64,000 nt of DNA, from positions 18,058,826-18,122,825 of the forward strand of contig CAKAKS010000038.1 of assembly GCA_916700875.1 (NCBI GenBank). The letters are read 5' to 3'. Under the pieces are notes generated by a model. It was not told where the DNA came from, made no database searches, and worked only from the letters and a program-made list of their open reading frames with translations. Source of the stretch: Sebastes aleutianus. Taxonomy: Eukaryota > Chordata > Actinopteri > Perciformes > Sebastidae. The translations under genes were made by a program, and so were the position numbers. Positions 1 through 12,300 of the stretch are shown piece after piece. Numbering within the stretch: the stretch's first letter is position 1; every line of letters starts with the position of its first letter.

Positions 1-13
1 CGGCGGGGCAATA

Positions 14-40
14 GTGTGTGTGTGTGTGTGTGTGTGTGTG
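14..40. repeat. (GT)n microsatellite
   Basis: A perfect GT dinucleotide run of about 13 units lies at the left edge. Nothing else gene-like is seen from the edge to about position 340, which is AT-rich. Confidence 0.9.
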
Positions 41-339
41 ACAGATGAACAGTTTTTTGATAGATGTGAAAAGCTACTCCATAATTTGGTTCCCCCTAAA
101 CCTTATTGAAAGTTGACCTCTACTAGTGAGGAATTTAGAAGAATGAAGATTTAGAGATTGACAGGTTGAGTAAGAATGGACCTGAGAATTTACTTTAAAA
201 TACGTCTCAGGAATATTCCCACCAGAAAGTATCTTATAAATAAAAAACACATATTTGAGAAATGTGTTTTACTTTTGATTTTCAGTGTAATGGAGTGATT
301 TTTTTTATGCTGTGGTATTATTGCCATAGAAAAAGTTTT

Positions 340-571
340 TTCAGTGTGTTCTTGTGAGACGTTCAAGTACCCTAACGGGGCGTGGGAGACGAAACAGGAA
401 GGTGACGTCAGATCCTGGAGCACATAAACACACCACCCACCTCACTCACACCGCCCGCCATCTTCTTCTAGCTAACAACCGGCCCAAAATAAAACATTGT
501 GTTAAAACGCTCAGCGCAGCTCTATCGATAACACTCGGGTCGTTTTAGCTACCTTATAACGTTACTGAACA
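340..571 (+). promoter_or_regulatory. tra2a: tra2a promoter and 5'UTR
   Basis: Base composition rises in GC/CpG just upstream of the tra2a start codon. A palindromic cAMP-response element TGACGTCA sits at 403-410, about 165 bp before the ATG. No TATA box is placed convincingly, as expected for a housekeeping splicing factor. The transcription start is inferred to lie between about 410 and 500; the sequence alone cannot fix it. Confidence 0.6.
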
Positions 572-3500
572 ATGAGTGACATTGAGGATGGACACTATAA
601 AGGCCGGGTAAGTAGTTAAAGCTACGTTAGATGATGTGAACGATCTCCCTCTTCCTCCTCTAACGCTGCTCCTCCTCCTCCTCCTCCGTGTGGCTGTCTG
701 TCGAGCAACCGACATTAACTAACTTAAAACAGCTAGCGAACCTAATATGTGTTGGTTAACGTTACCTGTGTGTTCTGGTTTAGCATCAAGTCAACAATGT
801 TAGCGAAAGTAACCTAGTTTGATCAGTTTCTGTTAGTAAGAACCAAACATCCAGCAGCTTCCTCATAAGGGAGCTAGCACAGCATGCTAGGTATCAACGG
901 TAGCTAGCATGCTATGCTAGATGTTAACGGTGGCTAACATGCTATGCTAGTTATTTATTAACCGGTTATTATTATTACCATTGTTATTATTAATATTATT
1001 ATTATCATTATTATTACCATTGTTATTAATATTATTATCACTATTATTATTATCAACATCATTATTATTTTATTATTATTATTATTATTATCATTATTAT
1101 TATTATTACCATTGTTATTAATATTATTATTATCATTATTATTATTATTATTATTATCATTATTATTACCATTGTTATTAATATTATTATTATCATTGTT
1201 ATTAATATTATTATTATCATTATTATTAATATTATTATTATCATTATTATTACCATTGTTATTAATATTATTATTATCACTATTATTATTATCAACATTA
1301 TCATTATTATTTTTTTATTATTATTATTATTATCATTATTATTATTATTATTACCATTATTATCATCATTATTATCATTATTACTATTATCATCATTATT
1401 ATTATTATTATCATTATTATTATCATTACCATTATTGTTTTTATCATTATTACCATTATTGTCATTATTATCATTGTTTTTATTATTATTATTATTATTA
1501 TTATCATTATTATTATCATTATTATTAGTAGTAGTAGTATTATTATTATCAATATTATTATTACCATTATTATCATCATTATTATTATCATTATCACTAT
1601 TATTACTATTATTATTATTACTATTATTATTGTCATTACTATTATTATTATCATTATTATTATCATTACCATTATTGTTTTTATCATTATTATTACCATT
1701 ATTGTCATTATTATTATCATTAATGGTTTTATCATTATTATTATTATTATCATTACCATTATTATTATCATTATTAGTAGTAGTAGTATTATCATTATTA
1801 TTATTATTATCAATATTATTATTATCAATATTATCATCATTATTACTATTATCATTATTAGTAGTAGTAGTATTACCATCATTATTATTATTATCAATAT
1901 TATTATTACTATTATTATTATTATCATCATCATTATTATCATTGTTACTATTATTATTATTATCATTACCATTATTATCATCATTATTATTAGTAGTAGT
2001 ATTACCATTATTATTATTATCACTATTATTATTATCATTACCATTATTATCATTATTACTATTATTATCATTACCATTATTATATTATAATTATCATTAT
2101 TATTATCATCATTATTATTATCATTACCATTATTGTTTTTATCATTATTACCATTATTGTCATTATTATCATTAATGTTTTTATCATTATTATTATTATC
2201 ATTACCATTATCATTATTAGAAGTAGTAGTATTACCATCATTATTATTATCAATATTATTATTACCATTATTATCATTATCACTATTATTATCATTACCA
2301 TTATTATAATTATCATTATTATTATCATTATTATTATTATCATCATCGTTATTATTATTACTATTATTATTATCATTACCATTATTGTTTTTATCATTAT
2401 TATTACCATTATTGTCATTATTATCACTATTATTATCATTATTATTATCATTATTATTATTATCATCATCGTTATTATTATTACTATTATTATTATCATT
2501 ATCATTATTGTTTTTATCATTATTATCATTATTATTATCATTATTATTATTATCATCATCGTTATTATTATTACTATTATTATTATCATTATCATTATTG
2601 TTTTTATCATTATTATTATTATTATTACCATCATTATTAATATCATCATTATGATTATTATTATTAGTAGTAGTATTAGTATTATATGATTTAGAGAGAC
2701 AACATCTTGCTAGTTATTTAGCATGCTATGCTAGTTATCGTTAGCTTAAAAAAACCCAGCGTGGTTAGATCTTTGTGTTTGCTAATTTTCTTATCTTTGC
2801 GTTGTGAGATTAATGTATTCCACCTGACTCATTTGTTTATAACATTAAGTACAAGCTATCTACGACGCTTGTATATATATATATATCTTCCTTTATGTGC
2901 GGATATTACAGCTGCAGCCATTATTGCACTTTGGCAACCAGAGTATTTGTTTGTCCTGATCCAGCATTCAGTTATATTAGAGGTAACTTTACTCCTAAGC
3001 ATCTCTTCCTTCCCTGCTTTCAAGCTCTTATTTCGCAATTTGAAACCTTTGCTACCACATATATATCTAAGCTCTTTACTTGTCACCATGTAGCTGTAAC
3101 TTTTGCTCATTTACATAATTTCTGAAATATTAAAATTTAATGTAGAAGCAATGTAATCTGTACTGCATTCAGTGTTCCTTTTTCATTTCGAAAACCTATG
3201 ATCTTAATTTTATTGAATGTTCTTTTTTCATTAAGGTTATTGATCGTGAAGGATTTGAAGAGTTTTATCCAAGAATGATGAAGAACATTTTCAAGATAAA
3301 AGAAGGCTAATGAAAACATGTTACAGAGCAGAACATAGAAGTGGAAAGGGAGGAAATGTGACGGAAGAAATGGTTTCAGATAGAAGCGCTTGCAGTGTAA
3401 TGGCTAAAATGAAACTGGTTTCAGTTTGGGTGAAGAGAGGAAAAACAGACCTGGAATCAGAAAATGAGAAAACTGAAAAAAGAAGAATGAAGAAGGATAG

Positions 3501-6500
3501 AAATCCTGAGAAAAGGGAGTAGCGTGTAAAGAATCTGGAAGAATGAATGTGTCCCTAGGTTAAGTAAATATACTGTTTGTGTCACAAATGTCTTTTCTTT
3601 ACCATGCTCCCTTTACATAACATGAACATGCATGTTTTATTTTTCCCTTGATGGCCCAGGTGGACATGGAAATAGACCTGTCATGTAGATTTGATATATA
3701 TGGTTAATAATAGGCCACATTGTAAACCAAAGATTTATTTATTGGAATTATAAGATTACTAACCCTTTCCTCCACAGTACATAAGCTGTACATTTTAGAC
3801 AGGTGTATTGTATGTGTCCAACATACTCTACCACATCTCACTACTTTTGTTTTTGATTGTTTTTCTGTGTAAAGAAATACACGTATTTGTCCATGAGTAA
3901 GTTGTTAACATGCTGCTGTGGTAATAGGGGTCACGCTCCCCATCTAAATCGGATCGGGGGAGTCCAGCTCGGGTGAAGTCGGAGAGCAGGTCCGGCTCCG
4001 CGAGCCCAGCCCGGGCCGCCAAACGCTCTGAGTCCAGATCCCGCTCTCGGTCCAAATCTAGGTATGTTGTTGTCATTTTTCTGATAGCCATTGTGATACT
4101 GTGATCACATCATATTACAAAGCTCATTAGGGGCTGAAATATGTCACTCAGTTACGTGTGTGTAGGGATGCACCGATACCGGATCAGATATCGGGCCGAT
4201 ACTGACTCAAATAGCTGGATCGGTGACGATTGAGCCGATCTATTAAATTCAATTCTATGTTTATATACTATATAAATTGTATACTGAAATTTTAATTCCT
4301 GTTTTAAGTTTTGGCCAATTTGCTGCTAGATTAAAAGGGTTAAAACTTGAATTGAAATTCCTGTTAATTTTGAAGATTTATTTATATTTATATTTATATT
4401 ATTATATTATATTTGTATATCTATTTATTTATTTGTTACATTTTGTTGTACAAAGTTAGGAAAGCAATGTTTAAATAAATCAAGCCTGATGTTGCCTTAC
4501 ACATAACAGGATGATCTCAGTCACTTCCACACAGTGAGGCATACAGCTTATTAATAAAACACTGGTATCGGATCAGTACTCTGCACCAAAGCCCAGGTAT
4601 CGGGACTGAAAAAGTCAGATCGGTGCATCCCTGGTTGTGTGCCATTAAATTCTATGCAATTTTGGGTCATTTTTGCCCCCAATGTTTGAAATTTGGAGAC
4701 ATTCACAATCACAATTTTTGCCCCCCCTTGATTGTGTTTCATTGTGCAAATACCTTTAATTTGGGTACAATATTTCTGACACTAGTTTCTCTTCCTCTGC
4801 CGCATCCTTTTCAGGTCTCGTTCTAGGCGGCGCTCAAACCGCCGCTATAGCCGCTCACGCTCTCGGTCCTATTCCCACCGGAGGAAGTCCCGCTCTCGTT
4901 CCTACAGTCCCGAGTACCGCCGCAAGAAGAGCCCGAGCACTTCGCCTATGTCGAGCCGGCGCCGTCACAGTCACACTGGCAGCAGAGTGAGTATGATGAG
5001 ATCTGAAGAAAGTACAGTAGGCTATAGAAAGAGAACCAGAGAACGCTGTGTGTATTCTCACACACATTTAGGTGTTAGGTGTTAGTACTGACATTTTGAA
5101 CATATTCAGATTTTTCGGGAGATTAGCTTATTGCACATTTTAGCCCGTAATAATTGAAGACATGAGCATATACTGTATGACCTGTTACGTAATAGAGTGA
5201 ATACCAAAAAAACTGTACCTGTAGGTCAATAAAAATATTTAAGTGAATTTCACACCAGGCTTATCTCCTCAAATTTGTATTTTCCTTTTTAGTATTTCAT
5301 TGTTTAAATACTTTATTTTTGTTTAGACAAATCACAGTGATTATAGCAAGCAAAACTACTTAAATTTAAACTCAATGTGTTTAAATCTTTTTCAATATGG
5401 CAACTTGCAGCCCGCTAAGGCTTCCCATTCGGCCCGCAGATTATTAATAAATTCAACGTGACCGCTGCAGGTGCGGCCTGTTGAGCTCTCAGGATAGTCT
5501 GTTTGTTTGCTGCTCGCACGTGCATAACAGAAAGCGCAAGTTTTACCTGGAAAGTTCTTGTCTATCTACTGTGGAATGCTAGTCGGACTGGTTAGACTGG
5601 GTTAATGAAGCTCAACTGACTGATTTGTGTCAAACTGTATGCCGACATTGTTCAGCTGAATGTCGGGTATATCTGTGGATACACTTAAAACATTTAATTT
5701 ATGGCCACATCACCCAAATGTGTTGATTAGGGGAACGAAACAAAAACAGACCGGAAGGGGTGTCCGTCTCTCCACAGCGTTGAAGCAGCCTCCCACTGCA
5801 GATTCAGAGCGGGCCAAAGTAATATCAAATGCTATAAGAGTGTTTTTTAGATAATATTGAATTAAAACTTGTGGTCAAAGCGCTTTAGCCCTGCTAAAAT
5901 GTGCATTTTAGTCAATCTGTTGTGCCTGCCCTGTATAAACGAGTGCAAGTTGCCGTTCAGGAATTACAGGACTGCATTCTGCACTTACGTTTACGTAATT
6001 ACAGATTTTAGCCATCACTCCTCAGTGACCTGCCTCCTTGGCAAGAGGTCTGAAAGCATTTTCCAGTCATCATTACGGATTCCCAATGTTTTTAGGAGTC
6101 TGTTCACACTGATATAGGCTAATAAAAATAACATCAATTTGTAAGAAAGTGACAATATTAACAATGGCCTAAATTGGGGCTGGGCAATATGGCCAAAATC
6201 ATTTAGGAAATGTAGTTGCTGATCCCTGCCATATGGCTCTGAGTTGAATTATCAAACATATTTACAAGGATTATGATTTAAGTAAAAGTTTAAAGTCAAG
6301 AGCAAGTGAATTTCTCATTCTTTTATTTTTGCGGAAGTGTAATTTTTCAGAGGATTGTGGTTAATGCTGTGGGAAACCACATATGTAATAACCCCTTTCA
6401 TTTCTTCATTATTTCAGCAGAGCCAAGACTTCACTAAAGAAGCACACGGTCACGGCGGAGGAGATGCTGATGTCAGGGTATGTGGACCTTCTGACGTATT

Positions 6501-8955
6501 TTCATAATGTTTGTGTGTGGGTCAAAGGTTCTTCTCCCAGTGTACTACTGGATGAGGGATAAAGAGATAGAAATAACCTAGTGGAGACCAAATAGAACTT
6601 TGGTTTCATTTTCATTTTATTGCATCAGTATAGTATGTGGATGATTACTGATCCAGTTTTCATGTATTTTAGTTATAATGTGCTTTATGGGTATCATCAT
6701 GACAATAACTAGCATTACATGAATGGATAAAGATATACTAAATATGTATTCTTCTTAAGTTAATGCATTCTTGTAACAATGTGACTGCTATTTTTGCAAG
6801 GAAGCCGTATAAGATTTGTTCGAACTGCTAAGGGAAAATGCAAGATCAAATATGGGACATCCTATTGAAAGCTGTTTAAGGGTACAGCTGGAGATACTTG
6901 GAGGGAAAAGTTTTGGTACCCTGTTGTAAAAATGTACATAGATCCTTGCCTTTTTAGTTGTAACTCAATAACTTCCTTAGTTGTGAGCCAGAAGTCATAA
7001 TGTAAGAGAAGTAGGTGGAGGATAACACCTCCTCCCTTAACAGTAACAGATCTGAAGTCGCCAATATAGAATTAAGGAGGTTTTTAAAAGGTCCTAATTA
7101 ATTAATCCACGATATTCTCTTGGTGCAGTATCATTTTCTGTGCTTAAGTTTTGGAAAGATGAACCTCTACAGTCTGTGCCCAGTGCATCAAACATGTAAA
7201 TGCTGCTGTGTGCATGAAGGAGCATGTTTTGCATACTAAATCCAGTAAATGGATTTTGTATGTAAATCACTGGGTAGATACGGTAAGCCAAACCATCAAT
7301 TTTAACCCTCATGTTTGACCCTTCCAGGCGAACCCCGACCCCAGCACATGTCTGGGGGTGTTTGGCTTGAGCCTGTACACTACAGAGCGTGACCTGAGGG
7401 AGGTGTTTTCGCGCTACGGACCTCTGGCGGGGGTCAACGTGGTGTACGACCAGCGCACGGGTCGCTCCCGTGGTTTCTCCTTTGTTTACTTCGAGAGGAT
7501 TGAGGATTCCAAAGAGGTATGGGAAACGTTTGTGGTTTTGTTTATTGGCTTGATCTAGATGCCTAATGATCTTCAGTCCTGTTTTCTGTCTTGTAATGTG
7601 GCTAATTGCATTCATCTGGTGTTTTAAAGTGTAAAATCTTCCCTGATTTAAATGGCTTAAATGAAAACTGTAACGGATGTAGGTCCTGAGAACCAGAAGT
7701 GAAGAGTATTGACATCAAGTAAAGTCTAATCCGAGTATTGATTATTGCCTGTTGCCACCCTATTGATTAGTTTACTTAAAAACTGCGAGTTCTACATCCT
7801 TATATGGGCAACTATATTATTTGGGACATTCATGGTATTCATACAGGCTCAAAGGTCCTCCACTTCAGATAAAGCCTCTCATTTTGTAATGTAGATGTGA
7901 TTACATAAGTAAGCCACTAGGTGTCTGCCTTGCCACAAATTCCCTCACCTTGCAGTCATGCCTCTCATAGCGAGAGGGTTACAGTGTAATGTAAGTGGGC
8001 CTTTGTGAAACAAATGATTAGTACCAAAAACCCTTCCAATAGTCTGATGACATCTTTGTCTTCTCCTCCCTCTTGTTTTCCTCAGGCAATGGAGCGAGCC
8101 AATGGCATGGAGCTGGACGGGAGGCGCATCAGGGTGGACTATTCCATCACTAAACGTGCTCATACCCCCACACCAGGAATCTACATGGGAAGACCAACTC
8201 AGTAAGATCAACGCCGTTGTCAAGTCATACATGTCGGTTTCCTTAACATTAAGTGTGAGACTATTCACCACATGGTTGGAGTCCTTGAGAAGCATAAATG
8301 TACATTCGAGCCATCAGAAGCACTCATTTTTTTTATCTAACCGTGCATCTTTTCTTGAAACACATTTGTGATTTGTAACAATTTGTATCAGTTTCGACAT
8401 GGTGTTGTGTTTCTCCTGAGATAAGACGTCATGGCCTTGATTTCCTTATTCCAACAGCAATGGTGGCGGTGGTGGTGGTGGAGGAGGAGGAGGAGGAGGA
8501 GGAGGCGGCGGTGGTGGTGGCGGCGGCGGAGGTGGCAGCGGCGGCGGCGGCGGAAGCAGCAGCAGGAGGGGAGGGAGAGACTCGCATTACGACCGTGGCT
8601 ATGAGCGCTACGACAGATATGACGAGTATGACTATAGGTACAGGTGAGCAATAATTTGAGTACAAAGTCAATGTTAACTTTGTTGCGTGGGAGTAAATGT
8701 ATTAAATCGTCTTTGTCTCTTTGCAGTCGCAGGCGCTCTCCATCGCCCTACTACAGTCGATACAGGTCTCGCTCACGGTCTCGCTCCTACAGCCCACGTA
8801 AGTACAGTAGGAAGAGAAAGGCATACAATAGAAGGTTTGCCTAACTGCATCCAGACTGCACATTTAAACAGATGTATGTATCTTGATCACTGGTTGAAAG
8901 CAGATTGATAACTTGGACTAATATTTCCTATTTTCTTTTTGCAGGGCGATACTAA
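572..8955 (+). CDS. tra2a: Transformer-2 protein homolog alpha (SR-like splicing regulator), 8 core exons
   Basis: Nuclear sequence-specific splicing activator that binds GAA-rich exonic enhancers. Core coding exons: 572-607, 3928-4061, 4815-4986, 7328-7516, 8086-8201, 8458-8643, 8727-8797, 8945-8955. They join in phase to a 304-residue protein (human TRA2A is 282). Order: N-terminal MSDIEDGHYKGR, an RS domain to residue ~114, one RRM (~120-200) with RNP2 LGVFGL and RNP1 RGFSFVYF (162-169), the Tra2 linker HTPTPGIYMGRPT, a Gly-rich tract (25 Gly, Ser, 5 Gly), a Tyr/Asp-rich stretch, and a second RS domain ending SYSPRRY. The RRM and linker match TRA2 almost residue for residue. Paralogue tra2b is less likely given the long poly-Gly and the synteny with igf2bp3 and gpnmb. 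A stop-containing exon at 3236-3558 and an optional in-frame exon at 6418-6477 are listed separately. Confidence 0.96.
875..957. repeat. ~30-bp minisatellite with ATGCTATGCTAG core, left part
   Basis: About three imperfect units containing (A/C)ATGCTATGCTAG followed by T/A-rich spacer and AACGGT(A/G)GCTA. The same core recurs at about 2710-2745, on the other side of the TTA satellite, so the satellite appears to have grown inside this minisatellite. Confidence 0.7.
961..2690. repeat. ~1.7 kb TTA/ATT trinucleotide satellite in tra2a intron 1
   Basis: Almost pure ATT/TTA triplets with regular substitutions (ATC, ACC, GTT, AGT). A higher-order segment built from ATTATTGTTTTTATCATTA followed by ACCATTATTGTC-like triplets recurs near 1430, 1675, 2130, 2385, 2510 and 2600, so the array grew by duplicating longer blocks as well as by slippage. 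Open frames through it on both strands (poly-Ile/Met or poly-Leu) are an artefact of triplet periodicity and are not genes. Confidence 0.97.
3236..3558 (+). other. tra2a: Putative poison (autoregulatory, stop-containing) exon of tra2a
   Basis: A purine-rich block in intron 1, full of GAA/AGAA motifs, is bounded by a T-rich acceptor (AG at 3234-3235) and a donor GTTAAG at 3559. Exon 1 ends in phase 0; reading on gives a short peptide and an in-frame TAA at 3308-3310. Vertebrate TRA2A and TRA2B are known to carry such ultraconserved, Tra2-binding exons in this position, whose inclusion sends the mRNA to decay. The exact 3' end is uncertain; a GTGTAA at about 3523 is another possible donor. Confidence 0.7.
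4163..4633. mobile_element. hAT-type MITE in tra2a intron 2
   Basis: Terminal inverted repeats TAGGGATGCACCGAT (left) and ATCGGTGCATCCCTG (right) enclose ~440 bp without coding capacity. Subterminal copies of GATACCGGATCAG/CTGATCCGATACC are also inverted. Flanks CGTGTGTG and GTTGTGTG look like an imperfect 8-bp target duplication, typical of hAT. Confidence 0.85.
5400..5860 (+). pseudogene. Degenerate hAT/ZBED-like transposase fragment (BED-finger region)
   Basis: In tra2a intron 3, broken + strand frames resemble the start of a ZBED/hAT transposase: a CxxC-like segment (VCRHCSAE, ~5638-5665) followed by a residue pattern like the BED-finger His pair (HHPNV). A frameshift separates the two parts and the region then decays. 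Inferred from pattern only; a distant or unrelated repeat is possible. Confidence 0.4.
6418..6477 (+). other. tra2a: Candidate 60-nt in-frame cassette exon of tra2a
   Basis: A long pyrimidine tract ending TTTCAG|CAG and a GTATGT donor bound 60 nt (20 codons, no stop) that fit phase 0 to phase 0 between the exons ending at 4986 and starting at 7328. The peptide would be QSQDFTKEAHGHGGGDADVR, placed between the RS domain and the RRM. The CAGCAG acceptor also permits a 57-nt form from 6421. I do not know this exon from mammalian TRA2A/B. Confidence 0.5.
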
Positions 8956-9350
8956 GTTTTCTTCTTTCAACGTTCATCTTCCCTCCAATAATTGATGTGT
9001 GTGACTCATCAAGGTGTTTCTGAGGGGAACATTTTGAATTAGCATGTCTATATCAACAGAACTCTTACATTTGAGTTGGTTCTTGTTTACATGCAATAGG
9101 TGTCTTGATTTTTAGACGTTTTTGATGCATCCATGTCGAGTGTGAGCAAAGAACTTCATCATTGTTACTCGCATCCTTCCTTCCCTCTTCATTTTCTGCA
9201 GCAAAGATACCTTTTTTTCCTGTTAAGCGATGGCTAAATGAGATTTATTGCACTGTTAACGTGGTCCTTGTCGCATTGGGGGAAAGTAAATAATGGTGCC
9301 ACTTAATTTTACAACCTGTGGGCTATTAATTAAATGTAACAATCCACTCT
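8956..9350 (+). other. tra2a: tra2a 3'UTR (proximal polyadenylation)
   Basis: Follows the TAA at 8953-8955. A variant poly(A) signal ATTAAA lies at 9329-9334, followed by a GT-rich downstream element (about 9347-9362). Longer 3'UTRs cannot be excluded. Confidence 0.55.
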
Positions 9351-9359
9351 GTGTGTGTG

Positions 9360-12300
9360 TGTGTTCAGTAAAGATCACAGATTGATGTCAATGTTACCAA
9401 GAGCTAACTGAGTTTATTGGTAAGTAGCAGGTAAATCCGGCTGTTAAATGGAGTGACATCAGTGGTTCTCTGCTCACATTCATTTTTCTTTTTGTCATCG
9501 AGTTTCTCTAGAGTTTTATCATGTCTTGCATTTTTTTATTGTTGTTTCTTTGTATGGAAATACAAATATATGAAAACTCCAAAGTTTGTAGTGTTTTTCT
9601 GACTTAATGTGCATGAAATTGATCTTTTGTCGTACAGGTGGGAGTGGATGCTTTATGTTGAGTGGGTGAGGTGGGAAAAACGAGCTGTTTCACAGAACAA
9701 CACCAGTGCCAATACGTTGAGTTTATGTTCACACAAATTTAAAGTAGCCACTCTTTAAAACCACAAAAAGTTGAGTTTTCTCTCATTCAGGTGACACCAC
9801 TGAAAACATGCAAAGAATGACTTTTACTAAGCTTTTATTGGGTGGATTTGATTACATAAGATACAAAGTTACATGTAAGAAAACAGACTATTGTTCAGAG
9901 TATTCTGTAACCGTACATAGTTTGTTCAGAAGCATACCTTGGTACATATTCACAGTGATAAAAAGAGCTCTCATCTGACTAACGTGTGTGACCGTACTAG
10001 AATATTTTCTTATTTAAACTAGCCAAATGTGTGCTTTACATTATGAAAAAAATGACTGGATATTGTTCAACATAAGACAATGTTACCTGTCACTTTCCCT
10101 GCATTTAACAAAACCATGCAGATTGCATCAACACATGATCAGTTTTTGTCCCAAATAAGACACAGTTGGGACAAACTAAATCTTGATGCCGAGTGGCCAA
10201 TCACAAGGGTAAACCTGAAGGAACGGAGAGCTCTTTATCTGTAGACCTTAGCCTCAATAATAAGGCACTTCATTCAGACGAGGTTAATAGTCACTGCTGC
10301 TGACATGTCACGGGGCCCCTCGGAGTTATGCGTTCATTCACACCAACTAAGATAATTCTTAAGGCTCCAAGGTAACCGCTAACTGGAAGGATACAAGGGT
10401 CAAAGTATAGATTCAACATAGTTTGATGTCTATTGTATGCAGTTGTGCTCATTTTCACCTTGGTTTTTTAATGTTAAGGGAACTTCAATCCACGGCATTC
10501 CTTCAGAGACATTTATCTTGTATAAGTTTGTGTAATAAAATTTAAAAAAAAGTCCTATTCACAGTCTAGACTCTAGTGCAGGCAATTTTTCATCGAAGAG
10601 AAGAGAAGAGGTACAGATTGAAGACGATGCTTGATTTCATAGTTGTATGTGAGGTTGTGTTGTGATATATGAATTTCTTTATGTGTGTGCAGGGGCCATC
10701 TACCAGTAGGGGACAGAATGGGTGGATAGCATGTAGCGACATCTCACCTATAGAATTTGCACTCAAACATTCAGAAAGATGAACTCCCGAGTAGATTATT
10801 TTCTAGTTCAGATAAAGCACAATGTCATCATGACCTTTATTTAACTAGGAAAGTCACATTGAGATTACAATCTCTCTTACAAGTGAGACCTAGCAAAGAC
10901 AGGGTCAAATAGCAGCATCAACACATAAAAAGACAACAGGACAGCAACAATAAATACAATACATCATCATACAGCGCATTAACAGTACAGCATGTTGGTC
11001 ATGTGTTTGCTATTAAACTGAAACAACTGCAGCTTGCAGTGACCACTTCCTTTATTACAGATTTAAACTCATTTAAAGAGATAAGGGTCTAGATATTTGC
11101 TTGGTGGAAGCAGATAAAAAGAAACAAAAGATGACTCAAATCATTGTGTATTCTGATTTTATATTAAATACTACCATCTTTCCTCAGTTTTCTACCAACT
11201 TTACCATTTAGTTGTACTGTAGGTCAATGTTTTATAGTAGAAAACCAAAGGTGCAACTTGTAGCTTTAACTTCATGTACTTCTGAGAATACAACTGACGT
11301 ACAGGGCAATGTCTGAAGGTTAACAGGCAACAGCATGGTCATGTATTCTATATGGTTTGAACACAGAATGACTGGTGGGGGGTTCAAGCTTGAATTCCCC
11401 ACCTCTGAGTTGTTCTCGTCGGAGCAGTAAACATGAGGCTCCACTTAAAATAAACATTAACAGCACATGCTGATTATCTTACTTATCAGTCATGATGGTA
11501 AAGATGTCCAAAAAGAAATATTACCTGAACCTTTTTTTTTTTATCATTTTACTTTGAGATAATATATCTATAAGTTCTTGATCTTAGTCAGTGGAAGTTT
11601 TCTGGAATTGTTTTTAGATGTTAAATGCATTTATCTGTTTATATCTTAAAGAAATTCAACTCACAAACAGTTCTTTACTGTGCCAGAATTGTATTTTTTA
11701 TTGTTTTCTTTTAACTGTAGGCTAGTTTGTATCAATTTATACATATTTCATTATTAATTGAAACAGTTTGAAACTTGTGATCAATGTTTTGCACTTAAAT
11801 ACAGGTAATCCACAGACAGCGGAAAAAGTGAATTACTCTGCCTTAACATTTTAAATCTGCATCAAATAATGTGTATTTCCTCACTGAAATTAATTTGTCT
11901 GTAAAGTTGAGATGATTACCTCCAACTCTTTTACCTCAAGTCAATAGTCACATATACAGTAAATATATTTTAAAGGAGAATTTGCAGAAACATTTCCACT
12001 TGAGAGAATATATACAATGCAGTCCATTCCACATTCAATAAATCATGCACTTTATTTTGCAATAAACATAATCTATAAGTGTGGAAACTTGAAGCACAAC
12101 ACATCGTTTCTCTCTGCTTCTAGAAAACAAAGATATTGAGGAAAATGTATTGCTTTTGAGTTGTTTCAAGAGCAATTCTTTAACACAAGTCACAGTGTAA
12201 AGTAATCAATCAAGTATTCCTATTAGATAGACAGAGATACATGCATGGTCATACAGTATGGATGCAATGTGTGACCAAGTCTGCAAATATTCATGTGACT

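Noticed and set aside
1065..2654. Long open frames on both strands (poly-Ile/Met/Val, poly-Leu/Ser/Tyr)
   Set aside because: They are translations of the TTA-type satellite; triplet repeats stay open without being coding, and no start context or splice sites support them.
7094..7615. 173-codon minus-strand open frame
   Set aside because: It is antisense to the tra2a RRM exon (7328-7516) and has no similarity of its own.
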